In this document: one piece after another, positions 8,632 to 17,339 of the stretch
Position numbering within the stretch: position 1 is the first letter of the stretch
How the letters are laid out: each line of letters starts with the position of its first letter
Source of the DNA: Acidobacteriota bacterium
Lineage (GTDB): Bacteria > Acidobacteriota > Aminicenantia > Aminicenantales > Saccharicenantaceae
Length of the DNA: 64,000 bases
Direction of reading: 5' to 3'
Assembly: GCA_028749115.1 (NCBI GenBank)
Contig: JAQURD010000003.1
Coordinates: forward strand, 1-64,000
Notes under the pieces: generated by a model
The model's input: only the letters and a program-made list of their open reading frames with translations
What the model was told of the DNA's origin: nothing
Database searches by the model: none
Made by a program: the position numbers and the translations under genes

Positions 8632-10863
8632 TCAATTGGCCTTTCCCATCCTTTTTAAAGCTTCCACATTTATCGCATGACAAGTTTTTCTTCTTTTATC
8701 ATAAATACAATTCATCTGCCGCAGCTTTTCTATAGTAAGACCAGCCGCGAATATCTCTTTCCTGCTAAAGCCTTTTCCATTTCTAAACCCGTATCTATTT
8801 TGGACAAGAACCAGCATCGGCTGGCCTCTTTTAGAGATCTTGCACGCGTTTTTGAACCTAATTAGTTCAACAATTCCCACTAATTGAGATTCTTTTTTAA
8901 TTTTTACCTTCAGGGCAAGACTGTTCTTATATGTTTTTACAGTATCATATAATTGACCGAGACCCAAAACATAGTCAAGGCCTTTTCTTACCAATTTTGC
9001 CTCTTGCACTTGATTTCCCTTCTTTTCTAAGACGGCAATTAAATCGTATCTATTCTTGAAGTCATTGCTTCTAATCATAATGACGTCACCAAAATCGAAT
9101 CCATCTATTTTAGTAACACATGGTCTATTTCTCCACTTGTTTTCTTTTCTAAATTTCCATTTCAGTCTTGACATTACAACCTTCAAGTTGATTTTTTTAT
9201 CTGCACTGCCCTTTCTTGCAATATAAAACTGGACCCCATCTATCTCAGACTCGACTAACAGTATCATGGTCATTTCGTCTACGATAATTGACTTTATATT
9301 TTCCGCCACACTCAGCTGCCAATCTTTTAGGTCATCCAACTTAATTATGACTCTTTCGGTCCTGCTCCCCGTTTTTGGATCAGGAATTAAAAGTTCTTTG
9401 GGATATTTCAAGTCGATATAATTGATCCATCTAAAAAATAATGTTTCTTCAGAACTATCAGGATTTTTTTGACAAATATCCAACTGAAATTCGCCATATT
9501 CACAGGGCAAATCTTGGGGAAGATTAAGCGTTAAGGTATCCTCTCCGTCCCATCCATCGGCCACCATTTTCGAGCTGGCTTTCTCGGATTGTATCCAGAC
9601 CTGCCATTTGGAGAAATTTTTTCTTGGTGCCCTAATCTTTAAATTACCACCACAGAAAAGTGGGCTTTGATCTACAAAATAATCTTCTACCAAACAATCT
9701 CCCTCGATTGAGAAAGAACCACAACAAGGAATTTTCTTTATAATTCCTCTCGCTTTTTCTTCGATTATCACATGATCAGCTCTTTCCAAATTAACAGTAT
9801 ATAGACTATATGAATCCCACAACAACCGCATATCTTCTACGATTACATCTATTCCATCATCCCTCAAAACATATTCATCACTGAGCGCTACCCAAACCTT
9901 CTTTTTAGGAATTGGATTTATATTTGCCGTCTCATCGCAGAGATAAAAAAGACGACCCCTATTAGCTCCTCCACCAAGGAAAACATAAAGATCTGCACAA
10001 AGATGTTTATAATAATATATTCTTCTTTCTTGAATTTCGCAGGGGTATTTTACTTCAAGGCTTTTCAAAGGTTCTTTAAGCCGAATCCGGCTTTCTTCTA
10101 TATAGGCTAAAGATTGATTTGAGATGTCACACTTAACTGGGATTTTTTCTTTAACTCCATCATTTATCCTAACTTCATAAGCTTTTTCGAGGTCAGGATT
10201 ATCATAAGAAACGGTTTTAAGTCGTTGTTCTGGTAGCACTAAATAGGCCACAACTTCGTCTAATACTTCGTTTCCCAAGTCTATTTCTATAAATGGACAT
10301 TTTATTATAGATTGATACCCACTTTCTTTAGTTGATTTTTCTTTTTTATCGAGTTCACTTTCGTATTCTTTTCTTGGTTTTTTTCGTTTAGGTCTTGTTT
10401 TGCCATGTCCACCCAAATAAATAGGAGTAATCCTTGTTTTTGAGCGGCCAGGTGCCCCATTTCCAGACGCTATCTCGGGATGTCTGGCCTCCCCTTCCGT
10501 TGGCGGCTTAATAATCTTGGGCTTTTTAGGTTTTTCTTCCTCATGAAGTTCGGATTGAACCCAAGGTATAGGGGCCTGTTTTTCTTCAGTCGTGATTAGT
10601 TCTTTTGACTCTGGTTCCGTTTGCGTCTCGTCTTCTTCTTGTCCAAAGACCTCTTTTTCCTTTCTTCTAGTTTCCTCTCCCTGGGGCTCAAAATAGCCAT
10701 CCCCGTATGGTCCAGGTATCTCAATAGGTTCAACGACAGTTTCTTCTTCATCTTTTTCGCCGCGTTTTTTCAACCGAAAACTAAATAAACATCGTATCCC
10801 CAGCAATAAAGCTTTTATTTGTGCCCCTATGCGACCAGCAATATTTCGGAATCTTCCCCCCAT
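8632..10863 (-). CDS. 743-aa uncharacterised helicase-partner protein with charged low-complexity N-terminal region and L13e-like C-terminal segment
   Basis: Stop is 1 nt from the helicase ATG (TGA-T-ATG), implying co-translation; C-terminal GKGFSRKEIFAAGLTIEKLRQMNCIYDKRRKTCHAINVEALKRM. Confidence 0.75.
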   Translation of the reverse strand: MGGRFRNIAGRIGAQIKALLLGIRCLFSFRLKKRGEKDEEETVVEPIEIPGPYGDGYFEPQGEETRRKEKEVFGQEEDETQTEPESKELITTEEKQAPIPWVQSELHEEEKPKKPKIIKPPTEGEARHPEIASGNGAPGRSKTRITPIYLGGHGKTRPKRKKPRKEYESELDKKEKSTKESGYQSIIKCPFIEIDLGNEVLDEVVAYLVLPEQRLKTVSYDNPDLEKAYEVRINDGVKEKIPVKCDISNQSLAYIEESRIRLKEPLKSLEVKYPCEIQERRIYYYKHLCADLYVFLGGGANRGRLFYLCDETANINPIPKKKVWVALSDEYVLRDDGIDVIVEDMRLLWDSYSLYTVNLERADHVIIEEKARGIIKKIPCCGSFSIEGDCLVEDYFVDQSPLFCGGNLKIRAPRKNFSKWQVWIQSEKASSKMVADGWDGEDTLTLNLPQDLPCEYGEFQLDICQKNPDSSEETLFFRWINYIDLKYPKELLIPDPKTGSRTERVIIKLDDLKDWQLSVAENIKSIIVDEMTMILLVESEIDGVQFYIARKGSADKKINLKVVMSRLKWKFRKENKWRNRPCVTKIDGFDFGDVIMIRSNDFKNRYDLIAVLEKKGNQVQEAKLVRKGLDYVLGLGQLYDTVKTYKNSLALKVKIKKESQLVGIVELIRFKNACKISKRGQPMLVLVQNRYGFRNGKGFSRKEIFAAGLTIEKLRQMNCIYDKRRKTCHAINVEALKRMGKAN

Positions 10864-11080
10864 TTTTACTCGCCTCTTTGATTATAGAACCCAGCCTAAA
10901 TAAAATGAGAATAAAAGCATAGTCGTTAACGCTGTTTTAACTGAAATAGTTTTGCCCTCTCATAATTCATACCAAGACATCATAAATATGTCAACTCATT
11001 GTTACAATTTTGCTATTCCAAGAGTCTTGGTAATCTATACCGTTTCCTGTATATCAGTTTACAACACACGGATTTGGGCA

Positions 11081-11227
11081 GTTAATTTTAAATTGAAAAG
11101 AGGCAGGTTCCGCTTTCGCTTCACGAGGGGAAAAATGGAACATATAGCGACTTCCGATTTTCGGGCTGGCGACAGCATGGTCCGTGCCCGAAAACAATAG
11201 TGAATATCTAGGGTGTCCCCATTTTTC
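11081..11227 (+). repeat. Composite repeat: 40-bp box A (11081-11120) and 29-bp box B (11199-11227), copy 2
   Basis: Box A matches 16018-16057 at 34/40; box B identical to 1855-1883. Confidence 0.85.
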
Positions 11228-11310
11228 GTGGGAGCCGGCCCAGCTGGGGCTGACTTCGTTTCGCATCCCTACACCCGAACAGCATCCCTTAACCTAAACG
11301 ATGAAAGTAC

Positions 11311-11370
11311 TTGACTTTTTATTTATTATTTATTATCAAGTAATTATAACTAATTATAACAGTTGATAAC
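11311..11370 (+). promoter_or_regulatory. Putative promoter and operator of the HTH-DUF4338-NurA-HerA operon
   Basis: TTGACT-17 bp-TATCAA, followed by tandem taattataac/taattataac/agttgataac. Confidence 0.4.
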
Positions 11371-11391
11371 TATGAACAAAAGGATATTGTT

Positions 11392-11580
11392 ATGAACAAA
11401 TGGTTAACTCTTGAACAAATAGCTGAATATTTGCAGATGAGTAAGTCTTCTATTTATAAGATGGCTCAGGGTGGTAAGATCCCTGCTTACAAGGTTGGTA
11501 GGCAATGGAGATTTAAGGAAGAAGAAATTGACACTTGGGTTGCAAAAAGAAAAGTTGTGAGGCAAAAGGATAAAAAATAA
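11392..11580 (+). CDS. Excisionase-family helix-turn-helix (HTH_17-like) protein
   Basis: MNKWLTLEQIAEYLQMSKSSIYKMAQGGKIPAYKVGRQWRFKEEEIDTWV is a typical excisionase-family HTH; RBS aaagga upstream. Confidence 0.85.
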   Translation: MNKWLTLEQIAEYLQMSKSSIYKMAQGGKIPAYKVGRQWRFKEEEIDTWVAKRKVVRQKDKK

Positions 11581-11582
11581 AA

Positions 11583-12722
11583 ATGACACTAAATCAATCT
11601 CAAAGAAAACTCCGAGAGAAAATCATTCAGGACTTACAAGAACAAGGATTTAAAATAAATCCCCATGTGAGGCCAAAGGGATATAGCAAAGCTACATACC
11701 GCAGAATTCAACAAAAGGCACGATTTGAGCAATTATCTTTGCATAAGACTTCTTTAGTAGATTCAATTAAAAAAGTAAAAAATTATTGTAGAGACGGTTC
11801 TGAAATCATCCCCGAGAGAATTTCTTTAGAATTAAGAGAGGTGCAATCAGATTCTTTCGAAGAAACCTTATTTAGATGGTGGAATTTAATCTGGTGGAGT
11901 ATTCCATTTCAACGCTCATATGGTCGCCAGATGAGATTTTTATTATGGGACACAACACATGACGCACCATTTGGTTTGATTTGTCTCCAAAGTCCAGTAT
12001 TAAAAATGGCCGTTCGTGATAGGTGGCTTGCTTTACCTAATGATGAGTTAGACATATGGGTAAACAGATCATTGAATGCACAGCGAGTTGGAGCTTTACC
12101 TCCTTACAATGAAATATTAGGAGGGAAAATGGTTGCTCTTACTTTGTCCTGCAATGAAATAAGAGAAGCTTATGAGAGGAAATACAAAAATTATGTATCA
12201 ATCATTAAAGAGAGAAAATTAGAACCTAAACTTTTATTTATTACTACTACAAGTGCATTTGGAAGAAGCAGTTTATATAATCGGTTAAAGTATAATGGCG
12301 AGGTTGTGGCAGAATGTTTAGGTTATACGCAAGGTTCAGGCACATTTCATATTCCAGAAGAGTTATATGAGGAAATCCTTGAGTTTTTAAGAGATCGTGG
12401 GGTTGATATAGCAAGGGGCTATGGTTATGGCCCTTCAAGAAAATTAAAACTAATAAGTCTTGGTCTAAAATATCTTAAACTTCCAAAATTTGAATATCAT
12501 GGCATTAAACGCCAGTTTTATTTATTTCCCCTTGTCAAAAACCTAAGAGAAGTTATCCAGAAAAGAAAAAGACCTATTTGGGTTGATCGTCCTTTCAATA
12601 ATCTTGAGGATTTCTGGAAGGAGAGATGGGCAATACCAAGGGCAAAAAGAATGCCTGAATGGAAAAATTTTAATAGCAATAACTTTTTAAAAAACGCAGA
12701 AAGAATGTTGAAGGAGTTATAA
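11583..12722 (+). CDS. DUF4338-family (Druantia DruA-like) protein
   Basis: GYSKATYRRI...FGLICLQSPVLKMAVRDRWLALP...NAQRVGALPPY...PKLLFITTTSAFGRSSLYNRLKYNGEVVAECLGYTQGSGTFHIPE resembles the DUF4338/DruA pattern. Confidence 0.75.
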   Translation: MTLNQSQRKLREKIIQDLQEQGFKINPHVRPKGYSKATYRRIQQKARFEQLSLHKTSLVDSIKKVKNYCRDGSEIIPERISLELREVQSDSFEETLFRWWNLIWWSIPFQRSYGRQMRFLLWDTTHDAPFGLICLQSPVLKMAVRDRWLALPNDELDIWVNRSLNAQRVGALPPYNEILGGKMVALTLSCNEIREAYERKYKNYVSIIKERKLEPKLLFITTTSAFGRSSLYNRLKYNGEVVAECLGYTQGSGTFHIPEELYEEILEFLRDRGVDIARGYGYGPSRKLKLISLGLKYLKLPKFEYHGIKRQFYLFPLVKNLREVIQKRKRPIWVDRPFNNLEDFWKERWAIPRAKRMPEWKNFNSNNFLKNAERMLKEL

Positions 12723-13862
12723 ATGGAAAAAGTTGAACAAACTCCTTTTGCTGAATTGCCGGAAGCTTTGGTAGAAGAACTGCTTTCCAAAAGTGAGCTA
12801 GTCGGTGATATGCTTTATGATTCTTTTAAGGAAATTCAAAATAATAAAGCTAAAATGCGGAAACAGTTGCAAGAACAAAATATTCTGAAACAGGATACAG
12901 AAGTGGGATACCCAGGGATACCAACGACTTGTGGCGTAGATGGTTCGTATGCGGTCGAGAAACTTTTAGCAACTGATTTTGCTGCTTGTGCAGCCGTGGC
13001 AATTGAGGGATTAACTCCACCTTCTGAAAAAAGACACTGGGAAAAACCTCATCACAGAGTATTTATTCATCCAGAAAAGCATGATCCAGACACAGGCACA
13101 ATTATCAGAGGATTAATGATGGAAATGGAACTTGAACTTGGAGCAAAGGCCCCTCATGATATAGTTTTCTTAGACGGTTCTCTCACAACACCTTTAATAT
13201 ATATGAATCAAGCAATAAATAAAATGGCAGAATCTAATAATACCGTCATAGATAAGAATCTTTCAGAAAAGTTTAAGAATTTTCTTGAATCATACAAAAC
13301 TGTTCTAGAGTCCTTAAGAACCGATAAATTATGGGTAAGTATGCCAAAATACACTACAAGAAGGGAGTTAGGCAATAGGCTAAGTTGGTCATCTCATTAT
13401 GATGACAGAGCGATTTTGACAACCATTTTATCTCCGGGCGAATTTACCTCACCGATCCCATTAGAAGAACCTCAACAGCCCTGGCACTTAAGACTTCCTT
13501 TCAAAGATAAAGAACTTGAAGGATTAAGAGATGAGGTTATATCAGCCATAAATAGGCTTTATGTTATGTATTACAGACCTCATAATTGGACACCAGTTTT
13601 TAGGATTGAGATGGCATCTTCAATTGCGACAAATAATTCTCGGATAGCAGTATTACTTCAAGGTCTTAAATATCAATCAGGTACGCCCGGCATTCTTGAA
13701 CCATATCCTCTCTATATAGCAGACCGTATGGTAAAACACCTCGGTAGCGCTATTCCTGCCTTTAGACAAACTGCTACCAGAAGAATGACGGAATTACATC
13801 AAGGAGATATCGGAGAGATTTTTTTTAGCATGCATGGTTATAGAACCGAAAGTGGGAGGTAG
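12723..13862 (+). CDS. NurA-domain nuclease-like protein
   Basis: CGVDGSYAVEKL and IVFLDGSLTTPLIY (NurA DGS/LDGSL motifs), C-terminal YPLYIADRMVKHL; immediately upstream of a HerA-like gene. Confidence 0.75.
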   Translation: MEKVEQTPFAELPEALVEELLSKSELVGDMLYDSFKEIQNNKAKMRKQLQEQNILKQDTEVGYPGIPTTCGVDGSYAVEKLLATDFAACAAVAIEGLTPPSEKRHWEKPHHRVFIHPEKHDPDTGTIIRGLMMEMELELGAKAPHDIVFLDGSLTTPLIYMNQAINKMAESNNTVIDKNLSEKFKNFLESYKTVLESLRTDKLWVSMPKYTTRRELGNRLSWSSHYDDRAILTTILSPGEFTSPIPLEEPQQPWHLRLPFKDKELEGLRDEVISAINRLYVMYYRPHNWTPVFRIEMASSIATNNSRIAVLLQGLKYQSGTPGILEPYPLYIADRMVKHLGSAIPAFRQTATRRMTELHQGDIGEIFFSMHGYRTESGR

Positions 13863-13865
13863 GTT

Positions 13866-15644
13866 ATGAGTGAAGAAAGAAAAAATATCGACCAACTAAT
13901 CAGCACTTCTGAACGTATTGGTACAATAGGTTCCCCATCTTCTACTAGCAATCTTTCATTAGATATCCTTGGAACTGCTGTTGACAAAAAATTAGTAGGG
14001 GAGCTTGCACTTTTTAGATTTTCTCAGGATGGGAAGCCACATTATGCATTAGGCCAAATAACGGAAGTTCAACTAAAGAATATCTGGCTTGAAGACCCAA
14101 CAATGAGGTCCCTTGCAAGACAAAGAGGTCAAGTAAATCCTGTTAGTGGACAGCAAGATACTCATTTAGGTGATATGACTGTAAGTGCAGTATTTAGCAA
14201 CGATGGGCATAGATTTGAACCGAGTATTTTGGGTACTGTTCCAGCTACTGGAACCGCTATCCATTTAGCAACTGACGAGATATTAGATAGGTTGTTAGAA
14301 CTCTACAGGGATGAAATATTTTATTTAGGTCATGTTTATGGTTCAACACCAAAACTACCTCTTTGGTTTAAACATTTTGGAACAGGTCCACATGGAGCGG
14401 GTGAAGCATACCACATTGGAATCTTTGGTAAAACTGGGTCAGGAAAGTCAGTTCTTGCAAAGATGATTGTCTTGGCATATTCACGGTATAAGGATATGGG
14501 GATATTTATATTAGATCCTCAAGGAGAATTTGCAAAAGGGCTTAAAACGTCCTCTATGTTTATTGAAATGGAGAACATTTTGTGTCTACAAACACTATCT
14601 AATCTCCAAAAACCCTTTAAAATATATGACTTAGATAAAATTGCTTTGGACAGATGGAGTCTATTTGCTCAGCTTTTAATGGAATTCAGATTCTTTTTTG
14701 AATTAGGAATTAAGTCCTACGAGTATCAAGAAATAGCTGCAGATTATGTAGAAGATTTACTGAAAAGTGACTCAAACATTACTTTTAAGAATTTAAACAC
14801 AGATGTTTTACTCCGTATTCTTGAGCATTTGAATGGAAATATTCAGAGGATTTATGGTACTTCAACAGGTATAGATAGAGTTAGACAATTTATCAGTGAG
14901 TATAGACAGAAAATTTCGTCTTCTACACAAAATAAGATTCTAGAAATTTGGAATAGAACTGTAGGTTTGTTCAGACCTACCGCTGATAAAAGATCACCTA
15001 AAGAAATTATTAAAGAAATAATTTCCCAGAGTAGTATCCGACCTGTTGTCATTATAGATCTGTCAAAAAAACCGGAAGAAATATCTCAATTTATTTGGGA
15101 TGAAAAAATAAAACCCCTTATAATTGAATGCTTTTTAAGTAATTTAGTTATCACAGCAGATTATTTTTATAAAGGAGATAAAAGTTTAAATACTTTAGTT
15201 ATTATAGATGAAGCACATAGGCTCGCTCCTCGCGGGAAGTTAGAAAACGAAAAGAAAGAGAAAATACGTTCTACTTTAATTGATGCAGTTAGAACAACTC
15301 GTAAATACGGTTTAGGATGGTTATTCATAAGTCAAACACTTTCCAGCCTTGATAAAGAGATTATTGAGCAACTACGAATAAACTTTTTTGGATTTGGATT
15401 ATCTATGGGAACAGAGCTTCAAGCTCTTAAAGAGTTAGTAGGTGGTATTCCCAATGCTCTTAAACTTTATCAATCGTTTCGTGATCCACATAGTGCCTTT
15501 GACATTGCCTCCAGGCAATATGCTTTTATGACTATTGGACCAGTCTCACCTCTCTCATTTGCTGGCACCCCTCTTTTCCTCACAGTTTATAATACCCCTC
15601 AACAATTTTTAAGAGCAAATCAGCTCTTGAGAGACGGTAATTAA
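13866..15644 (+). CDS. HerA-like FtsK/HerA-superfamily ATPase
   Basis: Walker A GIFGKTGSGKSVLAK, ILDPQGEF, Walker B LVIIDEAHRLAPRG, RTTRKYGLGWLFISQ; paired with NurA-like gene. Confidence 0.88.
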   Translation: MSEERKNIDQLISTSERIGTIGSPSSTSNLSLDILGTAVDKKLVGELALFRFSQDGKPHYALGQITEVQLKNIWLEDPTMRSLARQRGQVNPVSGQQDTHLGDMTVSAVFSNDGHRFEPSILGTVPATGTAIHLATDEILDRLLELYRDEIFYLGHVYGSTPKLPLWFKHFGTGPHGAGEAYHIGIFGKTGSGKSVLAKMIVLAYSRYKDMGIFILDPQGEFAKGLKTSSMFIEMENILCLQTLSNLQKPFKIYDLDKIALDRWSLFAQLLMEFRFFFELGIKSYEYQEIAADYVEDLLKSDSNITFKNLNTDVLLRILEHLNGNIQRIYGTSTGIDRVRQFISEYRQKISSSTQNKILEIWNRTVGLFRPTADKRSPKEIIKEIISQSSIRPVVIIDLSKKPEEISQFIWDEKIKPLIIECFLSNLVITADYFYKGDKSLNTLVIIDEAHRLAPRGKLENEKKEKIRSTLIDAVRTTRKYGLGWLFISQTLSSLDKEIIEQLRINFFGFGLSMGTELQALKELVGGIPNALKLYQSFRDPHSAFDIASRQYAFMTIGPVSPLSFAGTPLFLTVYNTPQQFLRANQLLRDGN

Positions 15645-15668
15645 AAAAATGCAGGGTGCAATTCACAC

Positions 15669-15917
15669 AAGGGTATCAAGGATAATCAAGCCGAAAAAGA
15701 ATTTTCATCTTGTGAAGTTCAAGAGCAGAAGCTAAAAGCTTTTGTTAAGAGCCAGAATAACGGGGAGCTTTCTAAGGATTATGCTAACTCGGTTACATTT
15801 GAGAAATAGAAAGTTGATTTTATTCCTATCACTGAAAGGTTTGATACCTATCAATAGGCGAATAGTATTACTAGACCGAAGGCACTGGTCGATGGGATTA
15901 TAAGAACCATTCTTTAA
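15669..15917 (+). pseudogene. Decayed reading frame with two in-frame TAG codons
   Basis: KGIKDNQAEKEFSSCEVQEQKLKAFVKSQNNGELSKDYANSVTFEK*KVDFIPITERFDTYQ*ANSITRPKALVDGIIRTIL* in one frame. Confidence 0.4.
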
Positions 15918-16017
15918 TAGCCCTCTTCACTGGAATACACCCTGTGCCGGGAGCTATTAGGAAGATCAGTCAAAACGAGTAGGCGGGGAACATTTTGAGA
16001 AGAAAGGGATTGGGTTG

Positions 16018-16101
16018 GTTAATTTTAAATTGGAAAAGGACAGGTTCCTCTATCGCTGGGCTCACGAAAAATAGTGTATATCTAGGGTGTCCCCATCTTT
16101 C
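16018..16101 (+). repeat. Composite repeat copy 3: box A (16018-16057) and box B (16073-16101)
   Basis: gttaattttaaattggaaaagg...agtgtatatctagggtgtccccatctttc; box B differs from copies 1/2 at 2 of 29 positions. Confidence 0.85.
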
Positions 16102-16406
16102 TGTTGAATATTCGCCCAGAAAAATGATAATAGAGGATAATAAAATAAATATTTGAAAGGCGGCTGAAAGAGTTTTGGAAGGGTTTAGAATGGTTTCGGG
16201 CGGTGATCAAAGGCTCTTAAAGGCTTATGAAAGGCCTTCAGGCAGTTCCCGAAAGGCTCCCTCTTACAACTCCGGCAACCAAATCGACGACAGGAACACT
16301 CCCCGGAGGACTTTTAATACCTCTGGGAAGCCTTTTGATGGCTCTCTGCTCCCCCTTGACCGGAGCCTGACCGCACCCAAAAGCTCTTATTAAAAGGTCC
16401 TCAACC

Positions 16407-17282
16407 ATGGCAACCAGCGACATCATTAGAACACTACGCCCCAAGCAGTGGATTAAAAACCTGTTTGTTTTCGCTCCCCTTGTTTTTTCTGTCCAGTTCT
16501 TAAATCCACCCTCCGTTCTCGCCGCAATCCAGGCCTTCCTCAGCTTTTGCCTCATCTCAGGCGCCCTTTATACCTTAAACGACCTTTTTGATATTGAGGA
16601 AGACCGTCGCCACCCCATAAAGCGCAACCGCCCGCTCGCCTCGGGCCGCCTCAAGAAAAAAACCGCCATAATCACCCTGATTATTTCCGGCGTGGCCGGC
16701 CTCGCCCTCGCCTTCTCCCTCAACCTCACCTTTCTTCTGATAATTCTTGGCTACATCATTCTTCAGTTGCTATATTCTCCCTGGCTCAAGCATGTGGTCA
16801 TCATCGACATCTTTGTGGTCGCCGCCGGCTTTTTGCTCCGGGTCATCGCCGGGGCTGTAGCCATCCGGGTGGCTATATCATCCTGGCTCCTTATCTGCAC
16901 GACCCTCCTCGCCCTCTTCCTGAGCATGACCAAAAGGCGCCACGAATACTTCCTTCTGCCCGGAGAGGCCTCGGCCCACCGCCCCGTCCTCAATGAATAC
17001 AGCCCTTATCTTCTCGACCAGATGATATCGGTGGTTACCGCCTCAACCCTGATCGCCTATTGTCTTTATACCGTGTCGGAAGAAACAATCGCCAAATTTC
17101 AGACACGCAATCTTATACTAACGACCCCCTTTGTCCTTTACGGCATATTCCGTTATTTGTACCTCGTTCACCAGAAGAATCAGGGCAGCACGCCAGAAGA
17201 ACTGATCATCAAAGATAAACCGCTTCTCGTCGATATAATTCTCTGGATAATCTCCGTCGCCGTGATTTTGTATTTCAGATGA
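16407..17282 (+). CDS. UbiA-family prenyltransferase, decaprenyl-phosphate phosphoribosyltransferase-like
   Basis: RPKQWIKNLFVFAPLVFS, NDLFDIEEDRRHPIKRNRPLASG; multiple TM segments. Confidence 0.85.
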   Translation: MATSDIIRTLRPKQWIKNLFVFAPLVFSVQFLNPPSVLAAIQAFLSFCLISGALYTLNDLFDIEEDRRHPIKRNRPLASGRLKKKTAIITLIISGVAGLALAFSLNLTFLLIILGYIILQLLYSPWLKHVVIIDIFVVAAGFLLRVIAGAVAIRVAISSWLLICTTLLALFLSMTKRRHEYFLLPGEASAHRPVLNEYSPYLLDQMISVVTASTLIAYCLYTVSEETIAKFQTRNLILTTPFVLYGIFRYLYLVHQKNQGSTPEELIIKDKPLLVDIILWIISVAVILYFR

Positions 17283-17339
17283 TTTAGAATTGATTTGAAA
17301 CTGGCTTATAATTAGCCGTCTGTATGGAGGCAGCACAGG

